Positions 42,529-52,065 of a DNA stretch of 64,000 nucleotides are shown here, in pieces. Under the pieces are notes generated by a model. The model worked only from the letters and a program-made list of their open reading frames with translations. It was not told the origin of the DNA and searched no databases. How positions within the stretch are numbered: position 1 is the stretch's first letter; every line of letters starts with the position of its first letter. The stretch is from positions 62,001 to 126,000 of the forward strand of contig NZ_JAACZO010000043.1 in NCBI RefSeq assembly GCF_010993975.1. Reading direction: 5' to 3'. Made by a program: the position numbers and the translations under genes. This DNA is from Halomonas faecis. Lineage in GTDB: Bacteria; Pseudomonadota; Gammaproteobacteria; Pseudomonadales; Halomonadaceae.

Positions 42529-43868
42529 TGGAGGCCCAGGCCCTACCCCAGGAGCGGATCCGCGCCAAGCGCGACGGCCGGGCGCTGGATGCCGCGGCCA
42601 TCCAGTCGCTGGTGGCGGGCATCAGTGACGGCACCCTGAGCGATGCCCAGGTGGGGGCGCTGGCCATGGCGATCTTTCTCAACGGCATGAGCGAGGCCGA
42701 GACGGTGGCGCTCACCGAGGCGATCCGCGACTCCGGCGAGGTGCTCGACTGGGCGGGCCTCGATCTGCCCGGCCCGGTGATCGACAAGCACTCCACCGGC
42801 GGTGTCGGCGATCTGGTGTCACTGGTGCTGGGCCCCTGGGTCGCCGCCTGCGGCGGCCACGTGCCGATGGTTTCCGGCAGGGGGCTGGGTCACACCGGGG
42901 GCACCCTGGACAAGCTCGAGGCGATCCCCGGCTACTCGGTCACGCCCGATACCGCCACCTTCCGCCGCCTGGTCAAGGAGGTGGGCGTGGCGATCGTCGG
43001 CCAGACCGGCGAGCTGGCCCCGGCCGACAAGCGCCTCTATGCGGTGCGTGACGTCACCGCCACCGTGGAGTCGCTGCCGCTGATCGTCTCCTCCATCCTC
43101 GGCAAGAAGCTCGCCTGTGGGCTCGACGCCCTGGTGATGGACGTCAAGACCGGCAGCGGTGCCTTCATGCCCACCCACTCGGCGTCGGTGGAACTGGCCG
43201 AGTCGATCGCCTCGGTGGCCAGCCGCGCCGGCACCCGCACCACGGCGCTGGTCACCGACATGAGCCAGCCGCTCGCCTCCTGTGCCGGCAACGCCGTGGA
43301 GGTGCGCGAGGCCGTCCGTATGCTCACCGGTGAAGGGCTGGATACGCGGCTTCACACGGTGACCCGGGAGCTGGCGGCCGAACTGCTGCTGGCCGGCGGC
43401 CTGGCAGCGGATCGCGAGGCCGCGCTGGCGAGGCTCGATGCGCGACTGGCCTCCGGCGCGGCCGCCGAGCGTTTCGCGCGCATGGTGGCGGGGCTCGGTG
43501 GCCCGCACGATCTGCTCGAACGGCCCGATAGTCACTTGCCCGAGGCACCGGTCAAACTGGCCGTAACCGCGGAACGGGCCGGCATCGTTCAATCCATGGA
43601 CACCCGCGCTCTGGGTCTGGCCGTGGTGACGCTGGGCGGTGGGCGCCGCAGCCCCGGCGAGGCCATCGACCCCGCCGTAGGTCTCGGCGAGATCGCTGCT
43701 CTGGGCGCGGCGGTCGATGCCCAGCGCCCGCTGGCGGTGGTGCATGCCGCCAGCCGCGCGGACGCCGAGCAGGCCGCCCGGGCAGTGCGCGCCGCGGTGA
43801 CGATCGGCGAGGCCGACGTGACCGTGCCGACCCTGATTCAGGACGTGATTCGTCGGGAGGTGCCATGA
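42528..43868 (+). CDS. deoA: Thymidine phosphorylase
   Basis: A 446-residue pyrimidine phosphorylase with the family signature [15 protein letters not shown] and phosphate/pyrimidine site [16 protein letters not shown]. It cleaves thymidine to thymine and deoxyribose-1-phosphate. Coupled to deoC and, by ATGA, to deoB. Confidence 0.96.
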   Translation: MEAQALPQERIRAKRDGRALDAAAIQSLVAGISDGTLSDAQVGALAMAIFLNGMSEAETVALTEAIRDSGEVLDWAGLDLPGPVIDKHSTGGVGDLVSLVLGPWVAACGGHVPMVSGRGLGHTGGTLDKLEAIPGYSVTPDTATFRRLVKEVGVAIVGQTGELAPADKRLYAVRDVTATVESLPLIVSSILGKKLACGLDALVMDVKTGSGAFMPTHSASVELAESIASVASRAGTRTTALVTDMSQPLASCAGNAVEVREAVRMLTGEGLDTRLHTVTRELAAELLLAGGLAADREAALARLDARLASGAAAERFARMVAGLGGPHDLLERPDSHLPEAPVKLAVTAERAGIVQSMDTRALGLAVVTLGGGRRSPGEAIDPAVGLGEIAALGAAVDAQRPLAVVHAASRADAEQAARAVRAAVTIGEADVTVPTLIQDVIRREVP

Positions 43869-45103
43869 CTCGTGCCATCGTGCTGGTGCTCGACTCCTTC
43901 GGCATCGGCGCTGCACCCGACGCCGCGCGCTTCGGTGACGAGGGTGCCGATACCCTGGGGCATATCGCCGCGGCCTGTGCCCGCGGCGAGTGCGACGACC
44001 GCGGACGCAGCGGGCCGCTGCACCTGCCCAATCTGGCCCGCCTGGGGCTCCTCCACGCCCACCGCGAGGCGACCGGCGGCTGGGCCGAAGACGTCGCGTT
44101 GCCTGACGAAGTCATCGGCGCCTGGGGCCACGCTCGGGAAATCTCCTCGGGCAAGGACACCCCCTCCGGCCACTGGGAGATCGCCGGGGTGCCGGTGCGC
44201 TTCGACTGGGGTTACTTTCTCGATGCGCAGGACAGCTTCCCTCCCGAGCTGCTCGATGCCCTGGTCCGCGAGGCCGAGCTGCCCGGCGTCATCGGCAACT
44301 GCCACGCCTCGGGCACCGAGATCATCGCCCGCCTCGGCGAGGAGCACCTCGCCAGCGGCAAACCCATCGTCTACACCTCGGCGGATTCGGTGTTTCAGAT
44401 CGCCACCCACGAAGAGGCATTCGGCCTGGAGCGCCTCTACGCGGTGTGCGAGACGGCCCGTCGCCTGCTCAAGCCCTACAACATCGGCCGGGTGATCGCG
44501 CGGCCCTTTACCGGCAAGCGCGCCGCGGACTTCGCGCGTACCGCGAACCGCCGCGACTACAGCGTCGAGCCGCCCTCGCCCACGCTGCTGCAGAAGCTGC
44601 ACGCCGATGGCGGCGAGGTGATCGCCATCGGCAAGATCGCCGACATCTACGCGCATTGCGGTGTGTCGCGCACGGTGAAGGCCAGCGGTCACGACGCCCT
44701 GATGGACGCCACCCTGACCGCCTTGAACGAGACCGGCGAGCGTTCGCTGATCATGACCAACTTCGTCGACTTCGACATGGTCCACGGCCATCGCCGCGAC
44801 GTGGCCGGCTATGCCGCCGCCCTGGAGCACTTCGATGTCCGGCTGCCCGAGCTGCTGGCCCGGCTCGGCGACGACGATCTGCTGATCCTCACTGCCGACC
44901 ACGGCTGCGACCCCACCTGGCACGGCACCGATCACACTCGCGAAGTCGTGCCGGTGTTGGCGCGGGGGGCGGGGCTCGTGCCCGGCACGCTGGGAGCGCG
45001 GGCGACCTTCGCCGACATCGGTCAGAGCCTGGCCGACCATTTCGCTCTGCCGCCGTTCGCCGATGGCACTTCCTTCCTCATCGACAGCCAAGGAGACCCC
45101 TGA
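43865..45103 (+). CDS. deoB: Phosphopentomutase
   Basis: A 412-residue metalloenzyme of the alkaline phosphatase superfamily: [25 protein letters not shown] at the start, catalytic Thr in [12 protein letters not shown], and metal ligands in [23 protein letters not shown]. It converts deoxyribose-1-phosphate to deoxyribose-5-phosphate for deoC. Coupled to deoA and deoD. Confidence 0.96.
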   Translation: MTRAIVLVLDSFGIGAAPDAARFGDEGADTLGHIAAACARGECDDRGRSGPLHLPNLARLGLLHAHREATGGWAEDVALPDEVIGAWGHAREISSGKDTPSGHWEIAGVPVRFDWGYFLDAQDSFPPELLDALVREAELPGVIGNCHASGTEIIARLGEEHLASGKPIVYTSADSVFQIATHEEAFGLERLYAVCETARRLLKPYNIGRVIARPFTGKRAADFARTANRRDYSVEPPSPTLLQKLHADGGEVIAIGKIADIYAHCGVSRTVKASGHDALMDATLTALNETGERSLIMTNFVDFDMVHGHRRDVAGYAAALEHFDVRLPELLARLGDDDLLILTADHGCDPTWHGTDHTREVVPVLARGAGLVPGTLGARATFADIGQSLADHFALPPFADGTSFLIDSQGDP

Positions 45104-45840
45104 TGGCCACGCCGCATATCGAGGCGACGCGCGGCGACTTCGCCGATACCGTGCTGATGCCCGGCGACCCGCTGCGCGCCCGCTACATCGCCGAGACCTT
45201 TCTGGACGATGTCCGTGAGGTCAATGCGGTGCGCAACATGTTCGGCTACACCGGCACCTACCGAGGGCGACCGGTCTCGGTGATGGGGCACGGCATGGGG
45301 ATTCCCTCGGTCTCCATCTATGCTCGCGAGCTGATCGCCGACTACGGCGTGACCACGCTGATCCGTGTCGGCTCCTGCGGAGCGGTGCGCGACGACGTGG
45401 CGCTGCGCGACGTGGTGATCGGCCTGGGCGCCTGCACCGATTCCGGGGTCAACCGCACTCGCTTCGCCGGCATGGACTTCGCCGCCATCGCCGACTTCGC
45501 CCTGACCCGTCACGCCGTGGACGCTGCGGCGGCGCTGGGCGTACCGGTCAAGGTGGGCAACCTCTTCTCGGCGGACCTGTTCTACGATCCACGCCCGGAC
45601 ACCGTCGAGCTGCTCGAGCGCTACGGTATCGTCGGCGTGGAGATGGAGGCCGCCGGCCTGTATGGCGTGGCCGCCGAATACGGCGCTCGGGCGGCGACGA
45701 TCTGCACGGTCTCCGACCACATCCGGCGCGGCGAGTCGCTATCCAGCGCCGATCGCCAGAGCACCTTCGACGAGATGATGCGCGTGTCGCTGGACGCCGT
45801 GCTGCGCGACGATGCCGCGCAGCGGGGAGAGCGGGCATGA
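45103..45840 (+). CDS. deoD: Purine nucleoside phosphorylase, DeoD type
   Basis: A 245-residue hexameric-type phosphorylase: [54 protein letters not shown] and catalytic Asp in [10 protein letters not shown]. It cleaves purine (deoxy)nucleosides. Starts inside TGATG at the deoB stop and overlaps cdd by ATGA. Confidence 0.96.
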   Translation: MATPHIEATRGDFADTVLMPGDPLRARYIAETFLDDVREVNAVRNMFGYTGTYRGRPVSVMGHGMGIPSVSIYARELIADYGVTTLIRVGSCGAVRDDVALRDVVIGLGACTDSGVNRTRFAGMDFAAIADFALTRHAVDAAAALGVPVKVGNLFSADLFYDPRPDTVELLERYGIVGVEMEAAGLYGVAAEYGARAATICTVSDHIRRGESLSSADRQSTFDEMMRVSLDAVLRDDAAQRGERA

Positions 45841-46247
45841 ACGAGACGAGCATCGACACGGCCATCGTCGGGGAACTGATCGCCGTGCGCGACCGCGCTT
45901 ACGCGCCCTACTCGAAGCATCCGGTGGGCGCGCTGGTGGAGAGCGACTCCGGCGCCCGTTACCTCGGCGCCAACGTGGAGGTGGCCCACTACAAGGGCCT
46001 CTGTGCCGAGGCCTCGGCCATCGCCGCCATGGTCAGTGCCGGCGAGCGGCGGCTGCGCGACGTCTACGTGATCGGCCCCGGCGAGCACCTGTGCACGCCC
46101 TGCGGCGATTGCCGCCAGCGCATCCGCGAGTTCGCCACGCCCGAGACGCGCATCCACGTGATCGACGCCCGGGGTCGGTTGCTCAAGCGCTACACCATGG
46201 ACGAGCTGCTGCCCGATGCCTTCGGGCCGGAGAATCTTTCCGCCTAG
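45837..46247 (+). CDS. cdd: Cytidine deaminase
   Basis: A 136-residue tetrameric-type deaminase: zinc site LCAEASAI (C-A-E) and PCGDCRQRI, substrate region [14 protein letters not shown]. It converts (deoxy)cytidine to (deoxy)uridine. Last gene of the deo operon, followed by a strong terminator. Confidence 0.94.
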   Translation: MNETSIDTAIVGELIAVRDRAYAPYSKHPVGALVESDSGARYLGANVEVAHYKGLCAEASAIAAMVSAGERRLRDVYVIGPGEHLCTPCGDCRQRIREFATPETRIHVIDARGRLLKRYTMDELLPDAFGPENLSA

Positions 46248-46255
46248 CTGGCCGT

Positions 46256-46294
46256 CACGAACCGGGACAAGAGGCCTCCTCGTCCCGGTTCGTG
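46256..46294. terminator. Bidirectional terminator after cdd
   Basis: CACGAACCGGGAC and GTCCCGGTTCGTG form a perfect 13-bp stem; the loop contains a further GAGGCCTC dyad. It lies between cdd (plus) and the DUF6448 gene (minus). Confidence 0.75.
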
Positions 46295-46334
46295 GTTATC
46301 TCAGCGCCGCTGGGGCCGCTGCGGAGCAGACCGA

Positions 46335-46928
46335 TCAGTGGTCGTGCGCCGCGGCCTTGCCGGCAATGGCGTTGTGGGCATCTTCCAGATAGTGGACGTA
46401 CTGCACGTAGTGTTCCACGTAGTCACGCCCGGCCGCCACGCTGTCGTCGGCGGCGTGACGGGCCGCCAGCGTCGCTTCGAACTGCTCCCGGGCCGTTTGT
46501 TCGAACTTGGCGCTGACCCTCGCGAGCAGCTCGTCGATGCTGCCGTTCTCCAGGGCCGCGTCGGCGGCCGCGACGGCTGGGTCGATCTCGCCAGCGGGCT
46601 TGATGCCGGTGAAAGGAGCGCCCTCGGAGGCGCGGTGGATTTCTACCAGGGTGGCAAAGAACTGCCGGTCGGCCACTTCCCGGGCGTCGTCGCCGAGCTG
46701 GCGCACCTCGAGCGTTCTGTCGAAGGCATCCGACAGCGCTGCCTCGTTGGCTGCCGGTACCCATTTGAGCAGCGGCGTGATGTCACCCGCAGCCAGGGCC
46801 GCCTCGGCCTCAGAGATCACCGGGCCGTCCATGGCGTCGCAGTGAGCGAAGACTGGCGTGGCCAGCGGCATGGCGAAGGCGATGGTGGTGGCGATGGCCA
46901 ACAGGTGCTTGCGAAAGGTTGATGTCAT
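46335..46928 (-). CDS. DUF6448-like secreted protein
   Basis: A 197-residue protein with signal peptide (MTSTFRKHLLAIATTIAFAMPLATPVFAHC). The mature part starts HCDAMDGPVISEAEAALAAGDITPLLKWV, contains RQFFATLVEIHRASEGAPFTGIKPAG and ends with a His-rich helix (YVEHYVQYVHYLEDAHNAIAG...HDH). I recall this pattern as DUF6448; function unknown. The histidines suggest metal or heme binding, but this is speculation. Confidence 0.75.
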   Translation of the reverse strand: MTSTFRKHLLAIATTIAFAMPLATPVFAHCDAMDGPVISEAEAALAAGDITPLLKWVPAANEAALSDAFDRTLEVRQLGDDAREVADRQFFATLVEIHRASEGAPFTGIKPAGEIDPAVAAADAALENGSIDELLARVSAKFEQTAREQFEATLAARHAADDSVAAGRDYVEHYVQYVHYLEDAHNAIAGKAAAHDH

Positions 46929-47145
46929 GGGGTCTTGCTCCGAAGTCGTGGATGGGGCAGCCGGCTTCGCTTGCCGACTGTGCCCCCATGCTAGGGAGCC
47001 GCGGCGTCAGGGTCGTTCGGCAACGCGGACTCGTACGCGCTGTGTCGCTTGTTGAGCGCTTTCAATATCAGTAGGTTACGGGTTCGGTTGCGGCGTACCG
47101 AAAGTCGAACGCCGAAGGGACTAGGCGTCCCCGGGCGAGGCATGG

Positions 47146-48282
47146 CTATGACCGGGCCCGGTAGGCGCTGGGGGTCATGCCGGTGGCCTTCTTGAAGGCC
47201 GTATTGAAGACCGACTTGGAGTTGAAGCCCGAGTCGTACATTACCTGCAGGATGGTGGTGCTGGCCCCGGCCGCTTGCAGTCGTCGGCAGGCTTCGGCGA
47301 TGCGATAGTCGCTGACGAACTCGAAGAAGTTCTTCCCCATCCCCCGGTTGATGGTCCGCGACAGCTCGCGAGGGGCGGTGCCAAGTTGATGCGCCAGCTG
47401 CTCCACGGAGAGGTTGGCATCGAGGTAGGGTTTGGTCGTCGTCATGTGCGCCTCGAGTTGCTGGAGCAGCTTCCTGTTCACCGCGATGACGGGCGTGGCG
47501 TGGCCGTCGTCATCGCCTTGTGCGAGCTGCGCTTCTTCGGCGCTCAGCCCCGAGAAGATGGCGGGCTGGCGCAGGGCATGGATGATCAGGTAGTTGATGA
47601 ACGAAAAGCCGGTAATGGCACCGACGGTCGAGACCCATTGGGCGCTGGCACTGCTCTTGAAGACATGGGCGGAGAGGCAGTAGAGCAGGCTGATGGTCCA
47701 GACGAAGGCGTAGCCGATCAGCAGTGTGCGCAGCCAGGCCAGCTGCTTGTTCTCGAGATTGGAGAAGAGTTGGCGCACCGTGGTGCCGAAGCGACTGAGG
47801 GCGCGAATGGTGGCCCACAGGTAGCCGAGTACGACCAGGTGAATGGCGGCAGCCAACAGGGGAGACGTCAGCACGCCGGGGTGATCGCGACTCAGCAAAA
47901 TCTGCAGTTTCACCTCGCTGGGTTGCAGGTAGTACTCCACCAGGAAGATGGCCGATACCACCCAGAACAGCAGGGTGTGGACGGCATGCCTGGGCACGAG
48001 GCGGAAGTCGCGATACATCAGCGACTGGGCATAGAGATAGAGCAGACCCGCCTGCAGCAGGCCGATCAGCGTGCCCAGATAGGCTAGGTTGGGGTGCTTG
48101 AGGGCGAGGCCGGTGGCGTAGAGGAAGACCTCGCCGAGGCCTGCCGCGAAGGTGATCACGCTGGCGGCCAGCAGCCGGTTGCTGACCAGGCGGAAGGTTT
48201 CAGGCAGCAACAGGAAAACGGCCAGGGCCAACGACTGTACGATGCTGGTGGCCAGCAGGATATCGACCAGAGTCAGATACAT
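47146..48282 (-). CDS. Membrane-anchored AraC-family regulator
   Basis: A 378-residue protein with six or seven hydrophobic segments in residues 1-235 and a C-terminal AraC DNA-binding domain (LSVEQLAHQLGTAPRELSRTINRGMGKNFFEFVSDYRIAEACRRL, then ILQVMYDSGFNSKSVFNTAFKKATGMTPSAYR). It presumably senses something in or across the membrane; the ligand is unknown. It lies 30 bases after nrdG2 and could be cotranscribed with the ubiUV block. Confidence 0.85.
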   Translation of the reverse strand: MYLTLVDILLATSIVQSLALAVFLLLPETFRLVSNRLLAASVITFAAGLGEVFLYATGLALKHPNLAYLGTLIGLLQAGLLYLYAQSLMYRDFRLVPRHAVHTLLFWVVSAIFLVEYYLQPSEVKLQILLSRDHPGVLTSPLLAAAIHLVVLGYLWATIRALSRFGTTVRQLFSNLENKQLAWLRTLLIGYAFVWTISLLYCLSAHVFKSSASAQWVSTVGAITGFSFINYLIIHALRQPAIFSGLSAEEAQLAQGDDDGHATPVIAVNRKLLQQLEAHMTTTKPYLDANLSVEQLAHQLGTAPRELSRTINRGMGKNFFEFVSDYRIAEACRRLQAAGASTTILQVMYDSGFNSKSVFNTAFKKATGMTPSAYRARS

Positions 48283-48312
48283 CTCGGTTGCCTGCCTCCC
48301 GTACGCTGTCGA

Positions 48313-49056
48313 CTAACCGCGCAGTTCGAGGCTCTCGAAATAGGGCCTGAGCCTGCGTACCAGGATCTCCAGGCTCTCCCGCGTGGGGGCGTCGGGGACC
48401 GGGTGGCAGTAGTCGGGGTTGCGGCACTGGGCGGTGCGCGCCAGCTGGATGGCGTAGTGGCGCACGCCGCAGTCGGCCAGCGTCAGTGCCAGCTGCTCCA
48501 GGCTCGCCAGGTCGAAATCCTTCCAGTGTACCGTGGTACGGCACTCGTAGGGCGTGTCGTCGTCCAGCAGCAGCCCCAGGCTGCGCACGTGGCGCTGCCA
48601 GACCCGCTCTCGCCCGACGATGCGGTCGAAGTCGCGGCCGCGCCCCTTGGTGTCGAGCGCCACCCAATCGAGCAGCGGCAGCAGCCGTTCCAGGCGTTCG
48701 GGATAGGGGCCGGCGGTGTGCAGCCCCACGGCCAGCCCAAGCTCCCGGCACACCGCGGCAGCGGCGGGCAAATCGGGGTGCAGGGTGGGCTCGCCACCGC
48801 TGAATACCACGGCGTCGATCTCGCCCTGCCGGGCCTCGAGAAACGCCAGGATTGCTTCCCACTCGCCGGGGCTGGCGCGGCGCGCCTCGGCCATGGGGCC
48901 GCTGTCGCAGTAGTGGCAGGCCAGCGGACAGCCCTGCAGGAACACCACCGCCGCCCGGCGACCGGGAAAGGCCGTGGCACTGTCGGCGGCCAGCCCCGCC
49001 ACCGGCAGGCGGATGGCCGGCGCCGTGGTGTCGACCAGGCGCAGCACGGCGCTCAT
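48313..49056 (-). CDS. Second anaerobic ribonucleotide reductase activase-like radical SAM protein
   Basis: A 247-residue radical SAM protein of the NrdG2 type: cluster motif CPLACHYC, then VVFSGGEPTLHPDLP, and LGLAVGLHTAGPYPERL. It is a paralogue of the nrdG at 51081-51806. Its ATG overlaps the ubiV stop, so it is made with UbiUV. Whether it activates NrdD or another glycyl radical protein is unknown; gene order would also allow a role with UbiUV. Confidence 0.85.
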   Translation of the reverse strand: MSAVLRLVDTTAPAIRLPVAGLAADSATAFPGRRAAVVFLQGCPLACHYCDSGPMAEARRASPGEWEAILAFLEARQGEIDAVVFSGGEPTLHPDLPAAAAVCRELGLAVGLHTAGPYPERLERLLPLLDWVALDTKGRGRDFDRIVGRERVWQRHVRSLGLLLDDDTPYECRTTVHWKDFDLASLEQLALTLADCGVRHYAIQLARTAQCRNPDYCHPVPDAPTRESLEILVRRLRPYFESLELRG

Positions 49057-49973
49057 GACTGGCTCGCCGACCGGGTGTTGTCCATGCCGGGGCGGCCGTG
49101 CCAGTAGCCGTCGCAGATCTCGGCGTCGATCAGGGCGAGTGGGTCGGGGGCGGGCAGGTCGCCGCGTCGAGCGGCATCGAAGGCGGCGACCACCTCGGCC
49201 ATGCCCTCGGCGCGTGGGCTCAGGCGGGCCACGCCGACGCCCATCTCCTGCATGCTCGGCACTTCATGGCGCAGATTCTGACAGGCGCCGGAAAGGGTCT
49301 GGATGCCGTTCAGCGTGAATACCTCCCGGGATTCCTGGGAGCGCAGCGCCAGGCCCTCCGGGTGTTTCTGGCAGACGAATTGGCAGCGATCCTTGGGCTT
49401 CTGGTAGCGCCGGGCAGTGAAGCAGCGCGAGGACCAGGCCAGCGGCAGGTGGCCGTAGGCGAATACCTCGCAGGGGTGGTCGAGCCCCTCGGCGCGGCAG
49501 TCGGCGAGCAGGCGGGCCAGGTCGTCGCGCGACATCTCTACCGGGGCGTTCCAGCGCTGCATGCCGACACGCGCCATTACCGTCAGCGTGGTCGGGTTGT
49601 AGAGATTGAGCGCGGCCCCGGCAACAAAGGGCACGCGGGCGGCGGACAGGCGCTGAAGGGCGCTCTGGTCGTTGGCTTCGACGCTGAACTCGCCGTTGTC
49701 GCACAGCTTGCGCAGGTCGCGCAGGTCGGCTTCGGATTCGATCAGCGTCTGACTCGACAGCACCACCTGCTTGCCGCTCTCGGCCAGCTCGCGGCCGATG
49801 CCCAGCCAGTCGTCGAGCTTCATGTCGCGCCGGCGCGAGCACACCGACTCGCCCAAATAGACGATCTCCACCGGCCAGTCGGCGGCCTCGCGGTAGAAGT
49901 CGGCATAGCGCTCGCGGGTCCAGTAGAAGAGCACCGGGCCCAGCGACAGCTGCAGGGTCTGGGGGATGGACAT
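49053..49973 (-). CDS. ubiV: Oxygen-independent ubiquinone hydroxylase component UbiV
   Basis: A 306-residue protein of the peptidase-U32 family; motifs LGESVCSRRRDMKLDDWL and CFTARRYQKPKDRCQFVC hold the cysteines for the [4Fe-4S] cluster. UbiUV hydroxylates the ubiquinone ring without oxygen. It starts after GGAGAGAGCC, 9 bases behind ubiU. Confidence 0.93.
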   Translation of the reverse strand: MSIPQTLQLSLGPVLFYWTRERYADFYREAADWPVEIVYLGESVCSRRRDMKLDDWLGIGRELAESGKQVVLSSQTLIESEADLRDLRKLCDNGEFSVEANDQSALQRLSAARVPFVAGAALNLYNPTTLTVMARVGMQRWNAPVEMSRDDLARLLADCRAEGLDHPCEVFAYGHLPLAWSSRCFTARRYQKPKDRCQFVCQKHPEGLALRSQESREVFTLNGIQTLSGACQNLRHEVPSMQEMGVGVARLSPRAEGMAEVVAAFDAARRGDLPAPDPLALIDAEICDGYWHGRPGMDNTRSASQS

Positions 49974-49982
49974 GGCTCTCTC

Positions 49983-50978
49983 CTATTTCCAGCGGCGCTC
50001 GTAGGCGCCCAGGGTGGTGGTGCTGCCTTCGGAGACCTCGCCAAGACCTCTCATCCAGGCAGGCTCGGCGTGGAAGCGACCTGGAGCGACTTCCAGGCGG
50101 TCCAGCGCCTGGCGCCAGATGCCGGCGACCTTGGAGACGTAGGCAGGGCTGCGCTGGCGGCCCTCGATCTTCACTGCGCTGATGCCCAGTTCGTGCAGCT
50201 CCGGCAGCAGTTCCAGGGTGTTGAGGCTGGTGGGCTCTTCGATGGCGTGATAGGTCTCGCCGCCCACCTCGAAGCGTCCCTTGCACAGGGTGGGATAACC
50301 GGCGTTCTCGCCCTCGCCGTAGCGATCGATCAGTACGCCGTTGAGGCGCGACTCGAGCCCCTGGGGAGTCTCCTCCCAGCGCACGTGGGCGGCCGGCGAG
50401 CAGACGCCGCGGGTGTTGGGCGATTCGCCGGTCAGATAAGACGACAGGTAGCAGCGCCCCTCGGCCATGATGCACAGGCTGCCGAAGGCGAACACTTCGA
50501 GCTCCACCGGGGTGTGCTTGGCCAGGTCGCGCACCTGGGTGATGGAGAGCACCCGCGGCAGTACGGCGCGCTTGATGCCGAACTGATCGTGGTAGAAGCG
50601 CAGCGCCTCATGGCTGGTGGCCGAGCCCTGCACCGAGAGGTGACGGGACAGCCCCGGATGGCGGCGGGCGGCGTAGTCGAGCAGCCCCATGTCGGCCAGG
50701 ATCAGCGCGTCGACACCCAACTCGGCGGCCTGGTCCACGGCGCGGGTCCACATGGCCCAGCCGTCGGGCTGCGGGTAGGTGTTGATGGCGCAGAACACCC
50801 GCTTGCCGCGAGCGTGGGCGTAGTCGATGCCTTCCCGGGCGCGCTTGTCGGTGAAGTTGAGGCCGGCGAACTGGCGGGCGTTGGTGGTGTTCTGGAAGCC
50901 GAAATAGACGGCATCGGCCCCTTCATCCACGGCCCGCTTCAGGGCGGGTAGATTGCCGGCGGGGCAGACGAGCTCCAT
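49983..50978 (-). CDS. ubiU: Oxygen-independent ubiquinone hydroxylase component UbiU
   Basis: A 331-residue U32-family protein starting MELVCPAGNLPALKRAVDEGADAVYFGF, with cluster cysteines in GSLCIMAEGRCYLSSYLTGE, RGVCSPAAHVRWEE and TLCKGRF. It works with UbiV and UbiT. AGGAGG precedes the start. A DNR-type box lies 59-72 bases upstream of the ATG, so the ubiUV unit probably has its own anaerobic promoter inside the larger nrd block. Confidence 0.94.
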   Translation of the reverse strand: MELVCPAGNLPALKRAVDEGADAVYFGFQNTTNARQFAGLNFTDKRAREGIDYAHARGKRVFCAINTYPQPDGWAMWTRAVDQAAELGVDALILADMGLLDYAARRHPGLSRHLSVQGSATSHEALRFYHDQFGIKRAVLPRVLSITQVRDLAKHTPVELEVFAFGSLCIMAEGRCYLSSYLTGESPNTRGVCSPAAHVRWEETPQGLESRLNGVLIDRYGEGENAGYPTLCKGRFEVGGETYHAIEEPTSLNTLELLPELHELGISAVKIEGRQRSPAYVSKVAGIWRQALDRLEVAPGRFHAEPAWMRGLGEVSEGSTTTLGAYERRWK

Positions 50979-51036
50979 GGTGAGCCTCCTGTGGTGGGAA
51001 ACCCAACCATGCTAGTCGACTATGCGGCATGGCCTT

Positions 51037-51050
51037 TTGACTCGGGTCAT
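51037..51050. promoter_or_regulatory. DNR/FNR-type box upstream of ubiUV
   Basis: TTGACTCGGGTCAT is one base from the perfect dyad found at nirS (TTGAC-N4-GTCAA). With activation from -41.5 on the minus strand, RNA would start near 51002 and have a leader of about 24 nt to the ubiU ATG. Confidence 0.65.
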
Positions 51051-51080
51051 GGCGAGACACGGTCCCGGGAGGAGATGGGA

Positions 51081-51806
51081 TCAATCGCGCAGTTCGAGCC
51101 GCTCGAAGGCGGGGCGGAGCGAGGCGAGCAGCGATTCCAGGGCCTCGCTGTGAGGCCGGTCGGTGAAGGGGGCAGCATAGGCAGGATCCAGGCACTGCCC
51201 CGGTCGCGCCAGCTGGATGGCGTAGTGCCCCACGCCCTTCCCGGCGAGGTCGAGTGCCAGCCGGCGTAGACCGTCCAGATCGAAATCGTGCCAGTGCACC
51301 GTGGTGCGGCACTCGAAGTCGATGCCGCTCTCCAGCAGCATCTGCAGGCTCATACGATGCCCGGCCCCGAGCCCCGTGCGGCCGACGATGGCATCGAAGC
51401 GCTCGGCCGGGCCCTTCACGTCCAGCCCTACCCAGTCGAGCCAGGGCAGCAGCGCCCGCAAGCGCCGCGAATAGACGCCAGCGGTATGCAGCCCCACCTT
51501 GAAGCCCAGGGAGCGGGCCCGCTCGGCGGCATTGGGCAGGTCGGCGTGCAACGTGGGCTCGCCGCCGCTGAACACCACGCCTTCCAGTAGGCCCTGGCGC
51601 CGTTCGAGAAACGCCTCGATCTCGACCCACTCTTCCGAGCCGGCCTTGCGCGGTTCGAGCATCTGCGGATTGTGGCAGTAGCCGCAACGCAGCGGGCAGC
51701 CCTGCAGAAACACCACGCAGGCCAGGTGGCCGGGGTAGTCCAGGGTGGTCATGGGCGTGAGGCCGGCCACGGGAAGGCGCAGCTGGGGCGATACGGATGC
51801 GGGCAT
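51081..51806 (-). CDS. nrdG: Anaerobic ribonucleotide reductase-activating protein NrdG
   Basis: A 241-residue radical SAM activase with cluster motif CPLRCGYCHNPQML, GGEPTLHADLPNA and LGFKVGLHTAGVYSRRL. It generates the glycyl radical on class III ribonucleotide reductase. It follows the small glycyl-radical ORF by 56 bases on the minus strand. Confidence 0.9.
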   Translation of the reverse strand: MPASVSPQLRLPVAGLTPMTTLDYPGHLACVVFLQGCPLRCGYCHNPQMLEPRKAGSEEWVEIEAFLERRQGLLEGVVFSGGEPTLHADLPNAAERARSLGFKVGLHTAGVYSRRLRALLPWLDWVGLDVKGPAERFDAIVGRTGLGAGHRMSLQMLLESGIDFECRTTVHWHDFDLDGLRRLALDLAGKGVGHYAIQLARPGQCLDPAYAAPFTDRPHSEALESLLASLRPAFERLELRD

Positions 51807-51862
51807 TGGCGCTTTCCAGGCAGGCGCCCGGGGTCGCCGGGGCGCCTGGTATGGCGGTGGGG

Positions 51863-52024
51863 TTAGGCGCGACCGGCCGATTCGCTGAAGTGGCGGCGCT
51901 CGCGGTGCTCGGACTGCTTGCCGTGATTGAACTGGCTGACCGGGCGGTGATAGCCCATCACCCGGGTCCAGACTTCGCAGCGCTGACGCTGTTCGGTGGG
52001 CAAGTTCTCGATGGCCTGGTTCAT
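51863..52024 (-). CDS. Separate 53-residue glycyl-radical domain of class III ribonucleotide reductase
   Basis: A 53-residue ORF that contains CEVWTRVMGYHRPVSQFN followed by HGKQSEHRERRHF. This matches the C-terminal glycyl-radical segment of NrdD (RV-x-GY then a PF/QFN-x-GKQ segment); Gly24 would carry the radical. AAAAGGAG stands eight bases before its ATG, and it is 41 bases behind the nrdD stop, in a different frame relation. It therefore looks like an independently translated domain and not the debris of a frameshift. Confidence 0.8.
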   Translation of the reverse strand: MNQAIENLPTEQRQRCEVWTRVMGYHRPVSQFNHGKQSEHRERRHFSESAGRA

Positions 52025-52065
52025 GTGATGCTCCTTTTCACGGTGGTTTTTGCGGGGGAATGGCC

